A stretch of 64,000 nt of DNA. Source: Lysobacteraceae bacterium NML08-0793 (lineage in GTDB: Bacteria; Pseudomonadota; Gammaproteobacteria; Xanthomonadales; Xanthomonadaceae). The notes beneath the pieces were generated by a model that saw nothing but the letters and a program-made list of their open reading frames with translations, had not been told where the DNA came from and did no database searches. Each line of letters starts with the position of its first letter. The first letter of the stretch is position 1. The stretch is from positions 124,001 through 188,000 of the forward strand of contig NWQR01000002.1 of NCBI GenBank assembly GCA_002798275.1, written 5' to 3'. Shown piece by piece: positions 24,954 through 35,547 of this stretch. A program made the position numbers and the translations under genes.

Positions 24954-25457
24954 TTATTTGGCGGTGGAAACAAAGATGTAGTTGACGCCTGCCGGGCTGA
25001 CGGCTTCGCCCACGCGGTCTTTGTCTTCGGCATTGCCAACAAAAACTACTTTCACGTCTTTCATGGTGTTTGGCTTGGTTTCCTTGAAGCTCTCCACCAC
25101 AAGGTCAGCCAGTTTGCTGGCCGAGGAGTGCGGCGAGCCGAACATCAACATATTGCCGCCGACGATGCCGCGCGAGATGTCCATCTGCACGCGCTCAAGC
25201 AGGCGCTCGTATTCGCCATCGAAATCTTCGCTGCTGGCAGAAGGCAGGAAATAGGCATACGGCGCATTGGTCACGCCATCCATATTGGCTTCGGCAATCG
25301 AGGCCAGATAAGGCTGCCATTCCTGGCGGTCTTCACCGGCAGGCACGGCCACTTGTACCGGCGCAGCTTCTACCGGGGCAGCTTCTTCCTTTTTGCAGGC
25401 GGTGAGCGAAAGCGCAGCCAGGCAAGCGACGAGGAGCAGGCGTTGGGTGTTTTTCAT
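24954..25457 (-). CDS. Predicted lipoprotein, unknown function
   Basis: 167 residues. A lipoprotein signal peptide (MKNTQRLLLVACLAALSLTAC, lipobox LTAC with Cys21) is followed by a Lys/Glu/Ala-rich linker and an unfamiliar alpha/beta domain (QEWQPYLASIAEANMDG, then KDVKVVFVGNAEDKDRV). ATG 25457 is preferred to the upstream ATG at 25469 because a GGAAAA ribosome site stands at the right distance. It starts 12 bp after the coaD stop. I do not recognise the family; the location between coaD and ferredoxin recalls uncharacterised lipoproteins of Xanthomonadaceae. Confidence 0.78.
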   Translation of the reverse strand: MKNTQRLLLVACLAALSLTACKKEEAAPVEAAPVQVAVPAGEDRQEWQPYLASIAEANMDGVTNAPYAYFLPSASSEDFDGEYERLLERVQMDISRGIVGGNMLMFGSPHSSASKLADLVVESFKETKPNTMKDVKVVFVGNAEDKDRVGEAVSPAGVNYIFVSTAK

Positions 25458-25469
25458 GGTGTTTTCCAT

Positions 25470-26617
<1,148 letters not shown>

Positions 26618-26671
26618 AAGAAAGTGATGCCCGGTGCTACCATGCGCGTATTTTCCGACAACCGACCGCAC

Positions 26672-27826
26672 ATGGTTAACTGGTTCTGGCGCAAAAAGCC
26701 CGCCGAAAGCGAAAAACCCGTCGAACAACCACCTGCTCCGCCCGCTACGGTCGAGCCGGCGATTGCCGATACCCCATTCATCCCGCCCACTCCCGCCCCG
26801 CAAGCGCCGGACGCACCGACAGAAACTACCCCTGCGTCAGTAACACCGACAGTGCCGGACAGCACCGACGACCCGGACTATGCGCACGCGGCACCAGCCG
26901 CACCGGCCGGAAAAATCGGCTGGCGTGAACGGCTCAAGGGCAGCAGCTTTGCCAAAAGCCTAGGCGGGCTGTTCTCGCGCAATCCCAAGCTCGATGAAGA
27001 ACTACTGGAAGAAATCGAAACTGCGCTTCTGACTGCCGACGTGGGCATCAAGGCCACCAACACGCTGGTGGACGATCTACGCATCCGCATGAATCGGCGC
27101 GAATTTGCCGATGCCGCAGCGCTGCTTGCCGCGCTGCGCGAAGACTTGATTGCCATGCTGCGCCCGGTTGCCAAACCGCTGGAAATCGACCGCAATGCGC
27201 GGCCGTTTGTAATCGTCACCATCGGCGTCAATGGCGTGGGCAAGACCACCACCATCGGCAAACTGGCGCGCAGATTCAGTCACGAAGGCCATAGCATCAT
27301 GCTGGCTGCCGGCGATACCTTCCGTGCCGCAGCGGTAGCGCAGTTGCAGGCTTGGGGTGAACGCAATGGCGTGCATGTCGTGGCGCAGGGGCAGGATGCC
27401 GATGCCGCCGCAGTGGCGTTCGATGCCTATTCTTCTGCCAAGGCACGCGGCGCCAGCGTCCTGATTGCCGATACCGCAGGCCGTCTACATACCCAGGGCG
27501 GGCTGATGGACGAGCTGGGCAAAATCGTGCGCGTGCTGGGCAAACATGGGGCGGGTATTCCGCACGAGGTGCTGATGGTGATTGATGGCACCACCGGCCA
27601 AAACGCGATTTCACAGCTGCGCGCTTTCAATGCCAAAGTGCCGGTTACCGGGCTGGTGGTTACCAAGCTCGATGGCACCGCCAAGGGCGGCGTGGTGTTT
27701 GCACTGGCGCGCGAGTTCGGCATCCCAATCCGCTATGCCGGCATTGGCGAACGCCCGGAAGACCTGCGCGTATTCGACCCGGAAGCCTTTGTTGACGCGC
27801 TGCTGCCGCAGTCTCTTGGCCAGTGA
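26672..27826 (+). CDS. ftsY: Signal recognition particle receptor FtsY
   Basis: 384 residues. An acidic/proline-rich A domain (about 10-85), shorter than in E. coli, is followed by the N domain (SFAKSLGGLFSRNPKLDEELL) and G domain: GVNGVGKTTTIGKL (P-loop), AAGDTFRAAAVAQL, IADTAGRL and TKLDGTAKGG. With Ffh it docks ribosomes on the Sec translocon. ATG 26672 gives MVNWFWRKK, the usual N terminus; an in-frame ATG at 26642 is an alternative. The gene overlaps the next one by four bases (GTGA). Confidence 0.96.
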   Translation: MVNWFWRKKPAESEKPVEQPPAPPATVEPAIADTPFIPPTPAPQAPDAPTETTPASVTPTVPDSTDDPDYAHAAPAAPAGKIGWRERLKGSSFAKSLGGLFSRNPKLDEELLEEIETALLTADVGIKATNTLVDDLRIRMNRREFADAAALLAALREDLIAMLRPVAKPLEIDRNARPFVIVTIGVNGVGKTTTIGKLARRFSHEGHSIMLAAGDTFRAAAVAQLQAWGERNGVHVVAQGQDADAAAVAFDAYSSAKARGASVLIADTAGRLHTQGGLMDELGKIVRVLGKHGAGIPHEVLMVIDGTTGQNAISQLRAFNAKVPVTGLVVTKLDGTAKGGVVFALAREFGIPIRYAGIGERPEDLRVFDPEAFVDALLPQSLGQ

Positions 27827-29103
27827 GTCAGGCTGCCACGGCTACCGCCACCGCCAAACCAAAGCGACAGCGTCTGCGCAAATCTCTCCTTGCGCTGGCG
27901 CTGCTGCTTCTGCTGCTGCCGGGCGCATTACTGATGCTGCGCCCGACGACAATCGCGGGCTTTGCCTTGAATCAGCTCGGGGCCGCCACCGGCCTTGAAA
28001 TCCACGCCGGTTCCGCCCGCTACAGCCTGGGCACCCTGCCCTACCTCACCCTGGGCGATGTCAGTGCCCGCGTGCCGGGCAGTGCCACAGCGCTGTTTCA
28101 GGCGCGTCGAGCGCATCTGGTCGTGCCGTGGAAAACCCTGCGCAGCCAAGGTCGGCAACTGGCCATCGAGCGCATCGAGCTGGATGCGCCACAACTTGAC
28201 CTCCTCGCCCTGCAAGCCTGGCAACAAAGCCGCCCGCCAAGCCAGACCCAAACTCGCCTGCCGACGCTGCTGCGTGGCCTTGGCATCCGCGATGGATCCA
28301 TTCAGGGCGAAGGCTGGCGTCTGGAAAAGCTGTATCTGGATACGCCCCACTTCGCACCCGATGCCCCCCTACAAGCCGCTTTGCAAGGCCGCTATCTCTC
28401 CGGCAGCAGTATCTTGTCGTTCGACTTCAATCTGGCACTTGCCCAAGCCGCGCTGCCGACCGGGCTCGGTGCCTCCGGGCAATTCACCTTGGCCGATCAG
28501 GGCTGGCAACTGGCTGCGCGCACCCGGCTGCGCACATCGGCCAATTGGCAGCAGCAAACGCTAACGCTTGCGCGCACCCGGCTATCGGCAGCGCTGCATT
28601 ATTTGCCGAATGACTCAGCCCCCGTTGCACTGGCTCTGGGCGCTTACGGCAGGCTGCGCTGGACACCCGGCGCACTCACCGCCGAGCCATTGGAAATGGC
28701 CATCCGCGGCCAAGAGCCGCTCCCCGATTTCAGCGCTCGTGGCCGTTTGGCACTGACGGAAAACCTGCATCTGGCCTTGCAGGGCGAATTGCCGGACTGG
28801 CCTTCGACATGGCCTGCCCTGCCCGCGCCGCTTGCTGCTTCCCATGCGCCATTGCCGTTTGCCCTCGACTATCAGGGCGATGCGGATTTTTCCGCCCCGC
28901 TGGACTTGCAAATCCGCCGCGATGAAACCCACATGGAGGCACGGCTGCGCATCCGGCAATTGCTCACCTGGCTGGAGGCCCACGAGCCCAACTCGCCCCT
29001 GCCGCCCTTGCAGGGCAAGCTCAGTACCCCGCGCGTGATACTGCCCGGCGCGGTGCTCGAAGGCGTTGAAATCGAAATCGAAGCGCCGGATCTTTCGCAA
29101 TGA
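27823..29103 (+). CDS. AsmA-like membrane-anchored protein, unknown
   Basis: 426 residues starting with GTG inside the ftsY stop. A single N-terminal transmembrane helix (about 22-42, LLALALLLLLLPGALLML) precedes a long beta-rich periplasmic part with repeated strands such as ALFQARRAHLVVPWKTL, IERIELDAPQLDLLAL and LGIRDGSIQGEGWRL, the pattern of AsmA/TamB-type lipid-transfer bridges. Conservation is too weak for a name. It lies between ftsY and mutY, overlapping mutY by four bases; a role in outer-membrane lipid homeostasis is a guess. Confidence 0.75.
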   Translation: MSQAATATATAKPKRQRLRKSLLALALLLLLLPGALLMLRPTTIAGFALNQLGAATGLEIHAGSARYSLGTLPYLTLGDVSARVPGSATALFQARRAHLVVPWKTLRSQGRQLAIERIELDAPQLDLLALQAWQQSRPPSQTQTRLPTLLRGLGIRDGSIQGEGWRLEKLYLDTPHFAPDAPLQAALQGRYLSGSSILSFDFNLALAQAALPTGLGASGQFTLADQGWQLAARTRLRTSANWQQQTLTLARTRLSAALHYLPNDSAPVALALGAYGRLRWTPGALTAEPLEMAIRGQEPLPDFSARGRLALTENLHLALQGELPDWPSTWPALPAPLAASHAPLPFALDYQGDADFSAPLDLQIRRDETHMEARLRIRQLLTWLEAHEPNSPLPPLQGKLSTPRVILPGAVLEGVEIEIEAPDLSQ

Positions 29104-30182
29104 CGCCAAACCGCTCCGAACATATTTGCCGGGTGTTTGCCGAACGCCTGATTGCTTGGTTCGACCAGCATGGTCGCCATGACCTACCGTGGACCATCCC
29201 GCGCACGCCGTATCGGGTCTGGCTTTCGGAAATCATGCTGCAACAGACGCAGGTGAGCACGGTTATCCCGTATTTTCAGCGCTTTGTCGCCGCACTGCCC
29301 GATCTGCCCAGCCTAGCGGCCGCAAGCACCGACCAGGTGCTCTCGCTTTGGTCCGGGCTTGGCTATTACAGCCGCGCCCGCAATCTGCACACCACCGCCC
29401 AGCGATGCGTCGCGCAGCATGGCGGCGAATTGCCACGCGACTTCGATGCTCTGCTGGCGCTACCCGGCATTGGCCGCAGCACCGCTGGCGCGATTCTGGC
29501 GCAGGCTTGGAATGCGCCCTATCCGATTCTCGACGGCAATGTGAAACGAGTATTGAGCCGTCTGCATGGCATCGAAGGCTGGCCGGGGCTACCCACGGTT
29601 GAAAAACAACTCTGGCAACTGGCATGGGATTCGTTGCCCGCGCAACCTGCACGCATGGCCGATTACACCCAGGCACAAATGGATCTGGGCGCCACCCTGT
29701 GCAGCCGCAGCCGCCCGCATTGCCTGCACTGTCCGTTTGCCGACCTCTGCATCGCAAAAAATACCGGCCGCAGTGCCGAGCTGCCCGTCGCACGCCCCAA
29801 AAAAGCCCTGCCCACCCGGAAAACACAGATGCTTTGGTTGCGCGATGCCGCAGGACGCACCCTGCTGCTGCGTCGCCCAGCCACCGGCGTCTGGCCATCA
29901 CTCTGGTCATTGCCCGAAGCCGACAACAGCGATGCACTTGCCGATATCGCCCGGCAATATGCGCAACTGCCCGATACCAGCAGCGCCATCGCACTGCCCG
30001 GCATCCAGCATGTATTCACCCATTTTCGGCTGGAAATCCAACCATTCCTGCTGCAAGCTCGCGCCGCCCTTCCGACAGTCGGCGACAATGACACCCTACG
30101 CTGGGCAAGCCGCGAACAACTGGCCGCGCTTGGCATCCCCGCCCCGGTACGCAAATTGATAGAACAGGAACCCACAACATGA
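29100..30182 (+). CDS. mutY: A/G-specific adenine glycosylase MutY
   Basis: 360 residues. [12 protein letters not shown] holds the catalytic Glu44; [13 protein letters not shown] is the helix-hairpin-helix, followed by the catalytic Asp in [11 protein letters not shown]; the [4Fe-4S] cluster ligands are C-x6-C-x2-C-x5-C ([17 protein letters not shown]). The C-terminal NUDIX-like domain (about 235-350) recognises 8-oxoG. It removes A opposite 8-oxoG. Overlaps the preceding and following genes by four bases, and yggX follows, as in many gammaproteobacteria. Confidence 0.97.
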   Translation: MTPNRSEHICRVFAERLIAWFDQHGRHDLPWTIPRTPYRVWLSEIMLQQTQVSTVIPYFQRFVAALPDLPSLAAASTDQVLSLWSGLGYYSRARNLHTTAQRCVAQHGGELPRDFDALLALPGIGRSTAGAILAQAWNAPYPILDGNVKRVLSRLHGIEGWPGLPTVEKQLWQLAWDSLPAQPARMADYTQAQMDLGATLCSRSRPHCLHCPFADLCIAKNTGRSAELPVARPKKALPTRKTQMLWLRDAAGRTLLLRRPATGVWPSLWSLPEADNSDALADIARQYAQLPDTSSAIALPGIQHVFTHFRLEIQPFLLQARAALPTVGDNDTLRWASREQLAALGIPAPVRKLIEQEPTT

Positions 30183-30448
30183 GTCGAACCGTTTTCTGCC
30201 AGCGCGAGCAACGCGAAACCGAAGGTCTGGATTTCATCCCCTGGCCGGGCGAAATGGGCAAGCGGGTCTTTGCCCATATCGGCAAAAGCGCATGGGCCGC
30301 ATGGCTTGCACACCAAACCATGCTCATCAACGAAAACCGTCTCTCACCGATGAATCCCGAACATCGCGCATTTCTGGAAAAAGAAATGGAGAAGTTCCTG
30401 TTTGGCGACGGCGCGGAAAAGCCGGCCGGCTACACCCCGGAAGCCTGA
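30179..30448 (+). CDS. yggX: Fe(II)-trafficking protein YggX
   Basis: 89 residues. [19 protein letters not shown] with Cys7, [20 protein letters not shown] and [23 protein letters not shown] in part are the family's conserved stretches. It protects Fe-S proteins such as MutY from oxidation and moves labile iron; the translational overlap with mutY fits that. Full length. Confidence 0.96.
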   Translation: MSRTVFCQREQRETEGLDFIPWPGEMGKRVFAHIGKSAWAAWLAHQTMLINENRLSPMNPEHRAFLEKEMEKFLFGDGAEKPAGYTPEA

Positions 30449-30451
30449 TAC

Positions 30452-30859
30452 TCAAACCGTGTTCTTTTGCGCTGCACGCAGCGCCTTCATATCCACCGGC
30501 CTGATCCGGGTGATGCGACAGCGCATCCCCGGATAACTCCGACTACCGACCGCATCAAGGCCGACATTGATCTGCCCGATATGCGAAGTGACCAGCAGCA
30601 TGGCCGTAGCTCGATCCTGCGACAAACACGGCGGTGCCACCTGCAACAACCAGCCACGGCTTGCCCCCTGCGTCAGCAGCAGATGCTCATCGTCAATGAT
30701 TTCAAAGCCCGTCCCCGCGCCGCGATACGGCATGCTGGAAACCGGCGCACCGGCATGCGCCTGATACAAATCCAAGCGCTCGGCCTCGCTCAACCGTGGC
30801 GCACCCGACGCACAAGCGAGCAACCCCAGCAGGCTCACCCCCATCAACAACAGCCGCAT
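30452..30859 (-). CDS. Predicted lipoprotein (DUF6491-like)
   Basis: 135 residues. The signal peptide MRLLLMGVSLLGLLAC ends in a lipobox (GLLAC, Cys16). The mature part contains FEIIDDEHLLLTQGASRGWLL, PPCLSQD and MRCRITRIRPVDMKALR, with two Cys that could pair. The phrases W/L-D-D-x-x-LLL and the final RIxxI-P-VD recall DUF6491 proteins of Xanthomonadaceae, but the identification is from memory. It converges on yggX with three bases between stop codons. Confidence 0.68.
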   Translation of the reverse strand: MRLLLMGVSLLGLLACASGAPRLSEAERLDLYQAHAGAPVSSMPYRGAGTGFEIIDDEHLLLTQGASRGWLLQVAPPCLSQDRATAMLLVTSHIGQINVGLDAVGSRSYPGMRCRITRIRPVDMKALRAAQKNTV

Positions 30860-31012
30860 GACATGTCTCCAAGCCCAGAAATGCCCACATCTTGCCCCTG
30901 CCATCGCTGATTCCCAAGCCCTCGGCAAACCGCAATCAGAAAAAATTCACCTCTCCTGCACAAAAACTATTGCTATCGGCAAAATGTGTGCGTAGAATGC
31001 GCGGCTCGCACA

Positions 31013-31088
31013 GGCCGGGTAGCTCAGTTGGTAGAGCAGGGGATTGAAAATCCCCGTGTCGGGGGTTCGATTCCCTCCCCGGCCACCA
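31013..31088 (+). tRNA. tRNA-Phe (GAA)
   Basis: A full cloverleaf of 76 bases including encoded CCA: acceptor GGCCGGG/CCCGGCC, D arm GCTC-AGTTGGTA-GAGC, anticodon stem GGGGA/TCCCC with loop TTGAAAA (anticodon GAA), T arm GGGGG-TTCGATT-CCCTC. The sequence is very close to E. coli tRNA-Phe. Confidence 0.97.
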
Positions 31089-31108
31089 TCATTCAAAATG
31101 ACGTGCAG

Positions 31109-31136
31109 AAAAAAACCCGCAATCGCGGGTTTTTTT
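31109..31136. terminator. Bidirectional terminator after tRNA-Phe
   Basis: ACCCGC (31115-31120) pairs with GCGGGT (31125-31130), flanked by A-run and T-run (TTTTTTT). It ends the tRNA transcript and the leftward rhomboid transcript. Confidence 0.85.
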
Positions 31137-31145
31137 GTGGTCGTT

Positions 31146-31790
31146 TCATACGCTGCGTAGATAGCGTTTTTTGCGCTTGCCAAACGGTGGCTGGCCGCGC
31201 CAGTAGCGAATCAGCAGCCAAGCGGTCAGCATGCCGCCTAGGTGGGCGAAATGGGCGATGCCGGGCATGGTGCCGGTGAATCCAGCAAACAAGGCAAAGC
31301 CGCCAATCAGAAATACGGCCACCTTGGCGGGGATGAAGAACGGAATCGGGAAAATCATGATTTTCTGTTTCGGAAAAATCATGCCAAAGCCCAGTACCAG
31401 CCCCAACACGCCGCCAGAGGCGCCAAGCGTGGGATAAGCGCGCTCCCCCGTGGACATCATCCACCAGCCAACCGCCAACTGACACAAGCCTGCCCCAATG
31501 ATGCACAACAGATAAAACCAGGTGAAGCGCTTGCTGCCCCAAACCTGCTCCAGTGGCGCGCCAAACATGAACAGCGCCAGCATATTGAAAAACAGGTGAA
31601 AAAAGCTGCCATGCAAAAAGCCGTAGCTCAACAACTGCCAGGGCATGAATGACCAGCGGCCCGATTCGCTGCCCAGTGGCCAGAGCATGAATGAGGCCAT
31701 GCGCACATCGCCCAGCAAATACTGCAAGGCAAATACTACGAGCGTTGTGATGAGCAAGGTTTTGGTCGCGGGGGGAAGGCGATTGATCAT
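31146..31790 (-). CDS. Rhomboid-family intramembrane serine protease
   Basis: 214 residues, six transmembrane helices and no extra domain. The catalytic serine is in LGASGGVLGL (Ser125) and the histidine in HFAHLGGM (His183); WQLLSYGFLHGSFFHLFFNMLAL in part is the conserved helix-2 region with HxxxN. A basic tail (RGQPPFGKRKKRYLR) ends the protein. It cleaves helix-breaking transmembrane segments; the substrate is unknown. The last 10 bases before tRNA terminator are close, so it ends right at the shared terminator. Confidence 0.93.
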   Translation of the reverse strand: MINRLPPATKTLLITTLVVFALQYLLGDVRMASFMLWPLGSESGRWSFMPWQLLSYGFLHGSFFHLFFNMLALFMFGAPLEQVWGSKRFTWFYLLCIIGAGLCQLAVGWWMMSTGERAYPTLGASGGVLGLVLGFGMIFPKQKIMIFPIPFFIPAKVAVFLIGGFALFAGFTGTMPGIAHFAHLGGMLTAWLLIRYWRGQPPFGKRKKRYLRSV

Positions 31791-31823
31791 GGTGATTCCT
31801 GAAAGCGCGACTATGATAACGGC

Positions 31824-32444
31824 ATGTCGCTTTCAGAAATGTTTCCATTGCCGCGCACGCGCTTTGAGCCGTCCACCATTGCCGATGCCCTAGCGGGCGT
31901 TGGCGCCTGTCTCATCGAGGGCTTTCCCGCCCCACCGCTGGACGCACAATTACGCGCAGACTTGTCAGGGCTTGCCAAAAACGGCCTACTGAAGCCTGCG
32001 GCAATCGGTCGTGCTGGCAATCATCAAGAGCGCCGCGACCTGCGTGGCGACAGCACGCTATGGCTGGATGACCCGCGTTGCGGCGAAGCTGCCCGGCAAT
32101 ATCTGGAGCAACTGGATGCGCTGCGCCAGTCACTCAATCAATTGTTGTTTCTGGGACTGAAAGAAGCCGAGGCGCATTACGCACTGTATCCGCCCGGCGC
32201 ACGTTATACCCGGCATCGCGACCGCTTCCGTGACAGTGATGCGCGGGTGGTAACGGTGGTGAGCTATCTCAATCCCGACTGGCAAAACGATGACGGCGGG
32301 CAGCTACGCCTTTACCAGAGCGCAGGCCATGTCGATACCCTGCCCCATGCTGCCACTACACTATGTTTTTTGAGCGAACTCGAACACGAGGTACTGCCGG
32401 CGCGGCGCGAGCGGCTCAGCATCGCCGCTTGGCTACGGCGCTGA
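31824..32444 (+). CDS. 2-oxoglutarate/Fe(II)-dependent oxygenase (P4H-like)
   Basis: 206 residues. The double-stranded beta-helix holds His131 and Asp133 (YTRHRDRF) and His188 (ELEHEVLPARRERLSIAAWL), the iron facial triad, with Arg197 for 2-oxoglutarate. The preceding YALYPPGARYTRHRD and VVSYLNPDWQNDDGGQLRLY are the prolyl-hydroxylase signature (PHD2/SM-20-like). In Pseudomonas such an enzyme hydroxylates EF-Tu; that role here is inferred. It is divergent from the rhomboid gene with only 33 bp between start codons. Confidence 0.92.
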   Translation: MSLSEMFPLPRTRFEPSTIADALAGVGACLIEGFPAPPLDAQLRADLSGLAKNGLLKPAAIGRAGNHQERRDLRGDSTLWLDDPRCGEAARQYLEQLDALRQSLNQLLFLGLKEAEAHYALYPPGARYTRHRDRFRDSDARVVTVVSYLNPDWQNDDGGQLRLYQSAGHVDTLPHAATTLCFLSELEHEVLPARRERLSIAAWLRR

Positions 32445-32466
32445 TTTGCAAAAATCAGGCACAGCC

Positions 32467-32496
32467 AAGCCCCGCAAAACTGCGGGGCTTGTTTTT
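32467..32496. terminator. Intrinsic terminator
   Basis: AAGCCCCGCA (32467-32476) pairs with TGCGGGGCTT (32481-32490), with a GTTTTTG tail. It ends the oxygenase gene; on the other strand it lies about 50 bp past rpsT and can end that transcript. Confidence 0.88.
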
Positions 32497-32541
32497 GTGC
32501 CTAGAGAGACGCCCGTAAGCCGAGCGTACGCCTCAAGCCAA

Positions 32542-32811
32542 TCAGGCGGCCTTCAGCGCCTTGATGCGGGCGTTCAGGCGGCTCTTGTGACGGGCAGCCT
32601 TGTTCTTGTGAATCAAGCCACGCGAAGCAAAGCGGTCGAGCAACGGCTGGGCTGCGGCAAATGCGGCAGCGGCGCCTTCGGCATCGCCTGCTTGCAGGGC
32701 TTTGAGTACCTTCTTGACCGAGGTACGGAGCATGGAGCGCTGGCTGTTATTGCGCGCATTGCGCACAATGGTCTGCTTGGCGCGCTTCTTGGCGGACTTG
32801 ATATTGGCCAC
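32542..32811 (-). CDS. rpsT: 30S ribosomal protein S20
   Basis: 89 residues, very Lys/Arg/Ala-rich and helical: [20 protein letters not shown] at the N terminus is the S20 signature, and [20 protein letters not shown] the second helix. It binds 16S rRNA in the 30S body. The start codon is GTG (32811) with AAAGG upstream; E. coli rpsT uses TTG, and a weak start is part of its autoregulation. It is divergent from murJ. Confidence 0.97.
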   Translation of the reverse strand: MANIKSAKKRAKQTIVRNARNNSQRSMLRTSVKKVLKALQAGDAEGAAAAFAAAQPLLDRFASRGLIHKNKAARHKSRLNARIKALKAA

Positions 32812-32916
32812 AATGAAACCTTTAAGAGGAAACGAAGAAAGAATGAGGTCGCAAAACGCGAGACAGAAAATTATGTCCCAATCAATCACTTGCGTCAAGC
32901 AAGAAGGTGCACGCCC

Positions 32917-34563
32917 ATGACGCGCCCCGTCGATGCCCCAACAAACCAGAAAGATCGCCAAGCTGCGGCTGAAATCGCATCCGCTGCGCCAACATCGCCG
33001 CCCAGCGACAGGGGCGGCGGCATGTTGCGCTCCACCGCCGTCTTTACCGCGATGACGTTTCTTTCGCGCATCGCCGGATATTTGCGCGACTGGCTGCAAG
33101 CCAGCCTGTTCGGCGCCGGTCCTGCGGTCAGTGCTTTCGTGGTCGCCTATCGCATCCCCAATTATCTGCGGCGGATTTTTGCCGAAGGCTCGTTTTCCTC
33201 GGCCTTCGTGCCGGTACTGACCGAGTTGCGCGAAAAAGGCGACAAGGCCGCCGTCCAGGACTTCATGAACCATATCGCCGGTGCATTGCTGGCTGCGGTG
33301 CTTGTAGTCAGTGGCATCGGCATGCTGGCCGCCCCGTGGATCGCCAAGGGTTTTTTGCTGTTTGCCCCGGAAGGCACTGAAACCGTGCCCTTGGCGGCTG
33401 AAATGCTGCGCATCACCTTTCCGTATCTCACATTCATTTCGATGACGGCATTGGCTGGCGCCGCACTCAACAGCTTCCGGCAATTCGGTCTGCCGGCGTT
33501 TGCGCCAATCCTGCACAATCTGGCGCTGATTGCCTCGATGTTGCTGCTGTCCAAACATCTGGAAGTACCCGAGATGGCACTGGCCTGGGGTGTGCTTGCC
33601 GCAGGTATCCTGCAAATGCTGCTGCTTTGGCCTGCGCTTGGTCGCTTGGGTATCCGGCCACGCTTTGCCTTCGACTTCCGCCACGAAGGCGTGCGCCGGG
33701 TCTTCCGGCTGATGTTGCCGACGATTTTTTCCTCGTCCGTGGCGCAGGTGAATGTGCTGGTCGGCACCTTGTTTGCATCGCTTCTGGTGCCTGCCGCGCA
33801 ATCTTGGCTGTACTACTCCGATCGCCTGACCGAATTGCCGCTGGGCTTGTTTGGCGTAGCCATTGGCACGGTGATTTTGCCAACGCTCTCGCGCCATCAC
33901 GCACGCGCCGATGAGGCCGGTTATTCGCAGGCGCTGGACTGGGGGCTGCGCACCGTACTGCTGCTTGGCATTCCGGCCGCCGTGGGATTGATTCTGCTGG
34001 CCACGCCGCTGACCATCTCGCTGTTCCGCTATGGCGCGTTCACCGCCGAAGACAGCCGCATGGTCGGCTATGCGTTATCGGTGATGTGCGTGGGCATCCC
34101 GGCCTTCATGTTGAGCAAGGTGCTGCTGTCGGCATTCTATTCGCGCAAGGACACCAAAACGCCGATGCGCGCGGCGATTTGGACGGTGATTTGTAACGTA
34201 CTGCTGATTGTCGGCTTGGTCACGCCGCTGTGGAAAATCGGCTCGTCGATTGCCCATGTGGGCATCGCCGCGGCCACCGCGATTGCCGGGATTTTCAACG
34301 CCGTGCTGCTGCTGCACTGGCTGCGCCGTGACGGCATCTATCAGACGCAACCAGGTTGGATACGCTGGCTTGGCAATTTGCTGCTGGCCGCACTGGCCAT
34401 GGGGTTGGTGGTCTGGGGGCTGCGCGAATGGGTCGGGGATTTCATCCCGCTGCCTGCGATCAAACGCTGGGGCTGGCTGCTGCTGATGGTCGCCAGTGGC
34501 GCGCTCACCTATGCTGCGGTGCTGCTGGCACTTGGCGTGCGCCCGCGCGATTTGCGCCGATAG
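32917..34563 (+). CDS. murJ: Lipid II flippase MurJ
   Basis: 548 residues from this start, about 14 transmembrane helices of the MATE-like MVF family. [25 protein letters not shown] is the N-terminal signature in part, and [14 protein letters not shown] the next conserved stretch with Arg/Glu. It flips lipid II across the inner membrane for peptidoglycan synthesis. ATG 33022 ([14 protein letters not shown] upstream) would give a 513-residue protein closer to the usual 510-530, so the first 35 residues, hydrophilic and Pro/Ala-rich, may not be translated. It is followed by ribF-ileS-lspA-ispH. Confidence 0.94.
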   Translation: MTRPVDAPTNQKDRQAAAEIASAAPTSPPSDRGGGMLRSTAVFTAMTFLSRIAGYLRDWLQASLFGAGPAVSAFVVAYRIPNYLRRIFAEGSFSSAFVPVLTELREKGDKAAVQDFMNHIAGALLAAVLVVSGIGMLAAPWIAKGFLLFAPEGTETVPLAAEMLRITFPYLTFISMTALAGAALNSFRQFGLPAFAPILHNLALIASMLLLSKHLEVPEMALAWGVLAAGILQMLLLWPALGRLGIRPRFAFDFRHEGVRRVFRLMLPTIFSSSVAQVNVLVGTLFASLLVPAAQSWLYYSDRLTELPLGLFGVAIGTVILPTLSRHHARADEAGYSQALDWGLRTVLLLGIPAAVGLILLATPLTISLFRYGAFTAEDSRMVGYALSVMCVGIPAFMLSKVLLSAFYSRKDTKTPMRAAIWTVICNVLLIVGLVTPLWKIGSSIAHVGIAAATAIAGIFNAVLLLHWLRRDGIYQTQPGWIRWLGNLLLAALAMGLVVWGLREWVGDFIPLPAIKRWGWLLLMVASGALTYAAVLLALGVRPRDLRR

Positions 34564-34584
34564 TGCCTTTATACTGCGCGGCTG

Positions 34585-35547
34585 ATGAATTTTCTGTTCC
34601 GTGATGCTGAAGGCGAGGCGCTTTGCCCGCAAGGCAGCGTGGTCTGCATCGGTGCGTTCGATGGCCTGCACCTAGGTCATCAAGCATTGCTGCACCACGC
34701 CCACACGCATGCGCGGCAGTTGCAGCTGCCGGTGGTCGCACTGTCCTTCGAGCCGTTGCCGCGTGAGTTCTTTGCCCGGGACACCCCACCCGGCAGATTG
34801 ATGCTGGCACGCGACAAGCTGCAAGGCTTTGCCCGCGCCGGCATGGATGGCGTAGGGCTGCTGCGTTTTGATGCCCGCATGGCCGCGATGCCGGCCGAAA
34901 CCTTTGTGGCGCAGGTATTGCAACGGCGGCTTGGCGCACGCGCAGTCTGGGTGGGGCCGGAATTTCATTTTGGCCATCAACGCCGTGGCGACCTAGCGCT
35001 ATTGCAGGCCGAAGGCGAAAAACACCACTTCACCGCCCATGCCATCGCCCCGGTGATGTATCAGGGCGAGCGCATTTCCAGCTCGCGTATTCGCGCCGTG
35101 CTGGCCGATGGCGACTTCGCCTTGGCCGCTGCCTGTCTCGGACAGAGCTACCGCATCAGCGGGCGTGTAGTGCATGGCCGTAAGCTGGGACGCAAACTTG
35201 GCTTTCCCACCGCCAACCTGCGCTTTACCCGCCATCCGCCGATGCAGGGGATTTATGCCGTCCGAGTTCATGGTGTGGCTGCCACGCCATATGCCGCCGT
35301 GGCGAGCTTTGGCACCCGTCCGACGGTAGCCGGCGATGCCCCGTTGCTGGAAGTGCATCTGTTCGATTTTTCCGGCGACTTGTACGGCCAACTGCTGGAA
35401 GTGGAGTTCATCGCCAAGCTGCGCGATGAAGAAAAATTTGCAAGTCTGGATGCCCTGGCCGCACAAATGCGGCAGGATGCCCTACTTGCCCGTTCATTAC
35501 TGGCTGCCCGGCGCAGCCCCGATGCTGTCGAGAACCCTCATGAGTGA
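34585..35547 (+). CDS. ribF: Bifunctional riboflavin kinase / FAD synthetase
   Basis: 320 residues. The N-terminal FMN adenylyltransferase half has [15 protein letters not shown] (about 22-36, HxGH) and [13 protein letters not shown] (ISSTxxR); the C-terminal flavokinase half has [15 protein letters not shown] (PTAN motif) and the later [14 protein letters not shown]. It makes FMN and FAD. It lies 21 bp after murJ and overlaps ileS by eight bases. Confidence 0.97.
   Translation: MNFLFRDAEGEALCPQGSVVCIGAFDGLHLGHQALLHHAHTHARQLQLPVVALSFEPLPREFFARDTPPGRLMLARDKLQGFARAGMDGVGLLRFDARMAAMPAETFVAQVLQRRLGARAVWVGPEFHFGHQRRGDLALLQAEGEKHHFTAHAIAPVMYQGERISSSRIRAVLADGDFALAAACLGQSYRISGRVVHGRKLGRKLGFPTANLRFTRHPPMQGIYAVRVHGVAATPYAAVASFGTRPTVAGDAPLLEVHLFDFSGDLYGQLLEVEFIAKLRDEEKFASLDALAAQMRQDALLARSLLAARRSPDAVENPHE

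Noticed and set aside
32542-33900. 452-codon minus-strand frame that would extend S20 far upstream
   Set aside because: The upstream part is antisense to murJ; S20 itself is complete at 89 residues from the GTG at 32811.
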